Assembly: GCA_031281115.1 (NCBI GenBank)
Contig: JAITFV010000326.1
Coordinates: 1 to 5,487 of the forward strand
Source of the DNA: Oscillospiraceae bacterium
Lineage (GTDB): Bacteria > Bacillota > Clostridia > Oscillospirales > Ruminococcaceae
Length of the DNA stretch: 5,487 bases
Reading direction: 5' to 3'
Under the pieces are notes generated by a model that did not search any database, was not told where the DNA came from, and was given only the letters and a program-made list of their open reading frames with translations. Positions 4,398 through 5,487 of this stretch are shown one piece after another. The position numbers and the translations under genes are program-made. Every line of letters begins with the position of its first letter. The stretch's first letter is position 1.

Positions 4398-4417
4398 TAT
4401 TTGGGAACTCCCAAATA
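4398..4417. promoter_or_regulatory. Perfect 20-bp palindrome in the Nudix leader (candidate operator)
   Basis: TATTTGGGA-AC-TCCCAAATA is a perfect 9+9 inverted repeat with a 2-bp centre. It begins just downstream of, or overlaps, the predicted Nudix transcription starts (about 4423 or 4414) and ends 29 bases before the GTG. The size and symmetry fit a dimeric repressor site. As RNA it could also form an 8-bp stem with a 4-base loop near the 5' end. I cannot name the regulator. Confidence 0.6.
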
Positions 4418-4420
4418 CAT

Positions 4421-4458
4421 ATTATATCCAGTATAGCATATTTTTTGCAATTTGTCGA
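4421..4458 (-). promoter_or_regulatory. Promoter(s) of the Nudix gene and perhaps the dnaX cluster
   Basis: Two overlapping minus-strand arrangements are visible. TCGACA (4458-4453), 17 bases and TATACT (4435-4430) predicts a start near 4423. TTGCAA (4450-4445), 18 bases and a perfect TATAAT (4426-4421) predicts a start near 4414. No clear terminator lies between the Nudix gene and the SRP RNA, so this promoter may feed ffs-dnaX-ybaB-recR. Confidence 0.7.
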
Positions 4459-4470
4459 GAGGAAAATTGC
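4447..4470. promoter_or_regulatory. Inverted repeat between the divergent -35 boxes
   Basis: GCAATTT (4447-4453) and AAATTGC (4464-4470) are exact reverse complements across 10 bp. The left half overlaps the minus-strand -35 boxes and the right half overlaps the plus-strand -35, so one protein could affect both genes. The half-sites are short and A/T-rich, so chance is a real possibility. Confidence 0.35.
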
Positions 4471-4495
4471 TTTTTTAAAAATCTCGTGATATAAT
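4467..4495 (+). promoter_or_regulatory. Extended -10 promoter of the P-type ATPase, predicting a leaderless mRNA
   Basis: TTGCTT (4467-4472), a 17-base spacer and a perfect TATAAT (4490-4495) preceded by TG at 4487-4488 make a good sigma-A promoter. With the usual 6 bases after the -10, transcription starts at 4502, the A of the ATG. There is no Shine-Dalgarno upstream of that ATG. Confidence 0.72.
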
Positions 4496-4501
4496 AGTAC
4501 T

Positions 4502-5487
4502 ATGAATCATTATTCTATCCCTACAAAGTCAGTCTCAGATATTATCCGCACGAACACCCTGACATTCTTCAACCTGCTCAATCTCTGCCTTGCTGCGGCA
4601 GTTTTTTGGACGGGTGAATATCAAAACATGCTTTTTATGGGCGTTGTTGTTTCTAATACTCTCATAGGCATATTTCAAGAACTGCGCGCAAAGCGTGTTA
4701 TAGACAAGCTTTCATTGATTCATCAGGCTAAAGCGAAAGTCATTCGCGGCGGCAAAACTATTGAACTGAACATAGCGAAAATAATCCCCGGCGATGTAAT
4801 AATCCTCGGTGAAGGCTGTCAAATTCCTGCCGATTGTGAAATTATAAACGGCGAAATCGAAGTAAACGAAAGCCTTTTAACCGGAGAAAGCGAGCCTGTC
4901 ATTAAAAAAATCGGCGATTCGCTGCTTGCCGGCAGTTTCGCAGTCTGCGGCGAAGCCTGCGCAGCTGTTCGCAGGGTCGGCGAGGAAAACTTCGTTTATT
5001 CAATTATGAAAGGCGCGAAATATCTTAAAGCTCCTGTCTCTGAAATGCGCACAGCTACCGCAAAAATCGTGAAAGGTCTCGCTGCTTTTATTATACCTAT
5101 GGGGCTTGTTATGCTTGCAAAATCTGTATGGGTCACGGGTGAGGAACTTCCTCAAGCTGTAAACAGCACGGTTGCGAGTGTACTCGGAATCATTCCGCAA
5201 GGTCTGATTCTGCTGACCGGTGCGGTCATGGCGGTGAGCGTTGTCCGGCTTTCGCGGCACAAAGCCCTCGCCCGTAATCTGTACTGTGCGGAAACTCTCG
5301 CACGGGTCGATGTGCTCTGCCTTGATAAAACCGGCACACTGACAACAGGCGAAATGAACGTGGAAAAAGTAATCCCGCTTGCAGGAATGGGACTGCGCGG
5401 GATTGAAGACGCGCTTTGCGCTTTAATGCAGGTTCTGCCCGATATAAACCCCACAGCTGCTGCAATCCGCAAAGCTTATAACCGCGA
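4502..5487 (+). CDS. P-type cation-transporting ATPase, CtpE/Ca2+-like (3' end cut off)
   Basis: The frame is open for 328 codons to the window end. P-type ATPases pump cations across the membrane through a phospho-aspartate intermediate. Seen here: first membrane hairpin (21-60), actuator domain with 'PGDVI' (96-100) and 'NESLLTGESEPV' (122-133, TGES 127-130), a membrane pair (about 190-250) with IIPQGLILLTG (230-240), and the catalytic DKTGTLTTG with D275. 'LYCAETLARVDVLCLDKTGTLT' resembles the CtpE-type subgroup linked to Ca2+; there is no heavy-metal CPC motif. The usual PEGL of the fourth membrane helix is PQGL here. The N-terminus is about 25 aa shorter than I recall for relatives (no 'GLT..EV..R' segment), and an in-frame TGA at 4487 rules out an upstream start. 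The nucleotide-binding domain and last helices lie outside the window. It is divergent from the Nudix gene. Confidence 0.93.
   Translation, partial: MNHYSIPTKSVSDIIRTNTLTFFNLLNLCLAAAVFWTGEYQNMLFMGVVVSNTLIGIFQELRAKRVIDKLSLIHQAKAKVIRGGKTIELNIAKIIPGDVIILGEGCQIPADCEIINGEIEVNESLLTGESEPVIKKIGDSLLAGSFAVCGEACAAVRRVGEENFVYSIMKGAKYLKAPVSEMRTATAKIVKGLAAFIIPMGLVMLAKSVWVTGEELPQAVNSTVASVLGIIPQGLILLTGAVMAVSVVRLSRHKALARNLYCAETLARVDVLCLDKTGTLTTGEMNVEKVIPLAGMGLRGIEDALCALMQVLPDINPTAAAIRKAYNR

Noticed and set aside
4398..4417. Palindrome as a transcription terminator.
   Set aside because: No T-run follows on either strand, and it sits between a promoter and its gene.
5152..5472. Minus-strand reading frames opposite the ATPase.
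   Set aside because: The plus strand carries TGES, DKTGTLT and other ATPase motifs over the same bases, so these are shadows.

Overview
The window looks like a chromosomal segment of a Gram-positive, low-to-mid GC bacterium of the Clostridia/Firmicutes type. The evidence is the order SRP RNA (ffs) - dnaX - ybaB - recR on the minus strand, the strong AAGGAGG-type ribosome binding sites, the sigma-A-like TTGACA/TATAAT promoters, and an N-terminal MKARLP start on YbaB that I recall from clostridial homologues. No species can be named from the sequence alone.

Left part (1-1085) is visibly more AT-rich than the rest. It begins with a long imperfect inverted repeat (4-116) resembling a dispersed palindromic or MITE-like element. 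Next comes a two-gene divergent module: a small glycine-rich two-helix membrane protein (minus, 174-428) and a small XRE-type helix-turn-helix regulator (plus, 582-812). Between them lie a near-consensus promoter for the membrane protein and two short palindromes sitting on its -10 and -35 boxes, so the regulator may control its neighbour. An 11-bp perfect inverted repeat also covers the regulator's own RBS and start codon. A rho-independent terminator (823-848) separates the regulator from a convergent 58-codon ORF (859-1035) that has its own strong promoter.

Middle part (1090-3936, all minus strand) is the DNA replication/repair housekeeping cluster. In transcription order it holds the SRP RNA, dnaX (clamp-loader tau subunit), ybaB (nucleoid-associated protein, overlapping dnaX by 4 nt with a TTG start), an unrecognised 50-aa gene, and recR. 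The dnaX frame has no ATG/GTG/TTG upstream of its Walker A motif; the expected initiator position is an ATT codon. The C-terminal tail of dnaX also carries two 95-bp direct repeats, apparently dispersed palindromic repeats translated in frame.

Right part: a Nudix hydrolase (minus, 3953-4369) lies just upstream of the SRP RNA, and a divergent P-type cation ATPase (plus, from 4502) is cut off by the window end. Their shared 130-bp intergenic region holds back-to-back promoters, a 20-bp palindrome and a second inverted repeat. The ATPase promoter predicts a transcript that begins on the A of its ATG, meaning a leaderless mRNA.

I see no CRISPR array, transposase, tRNA or rRNA. The most unusual signals are the ATT start of dnaX, the repeat invasion of its tail, the possibly leaderless ATPase and the small regulator/membrane-protein module.
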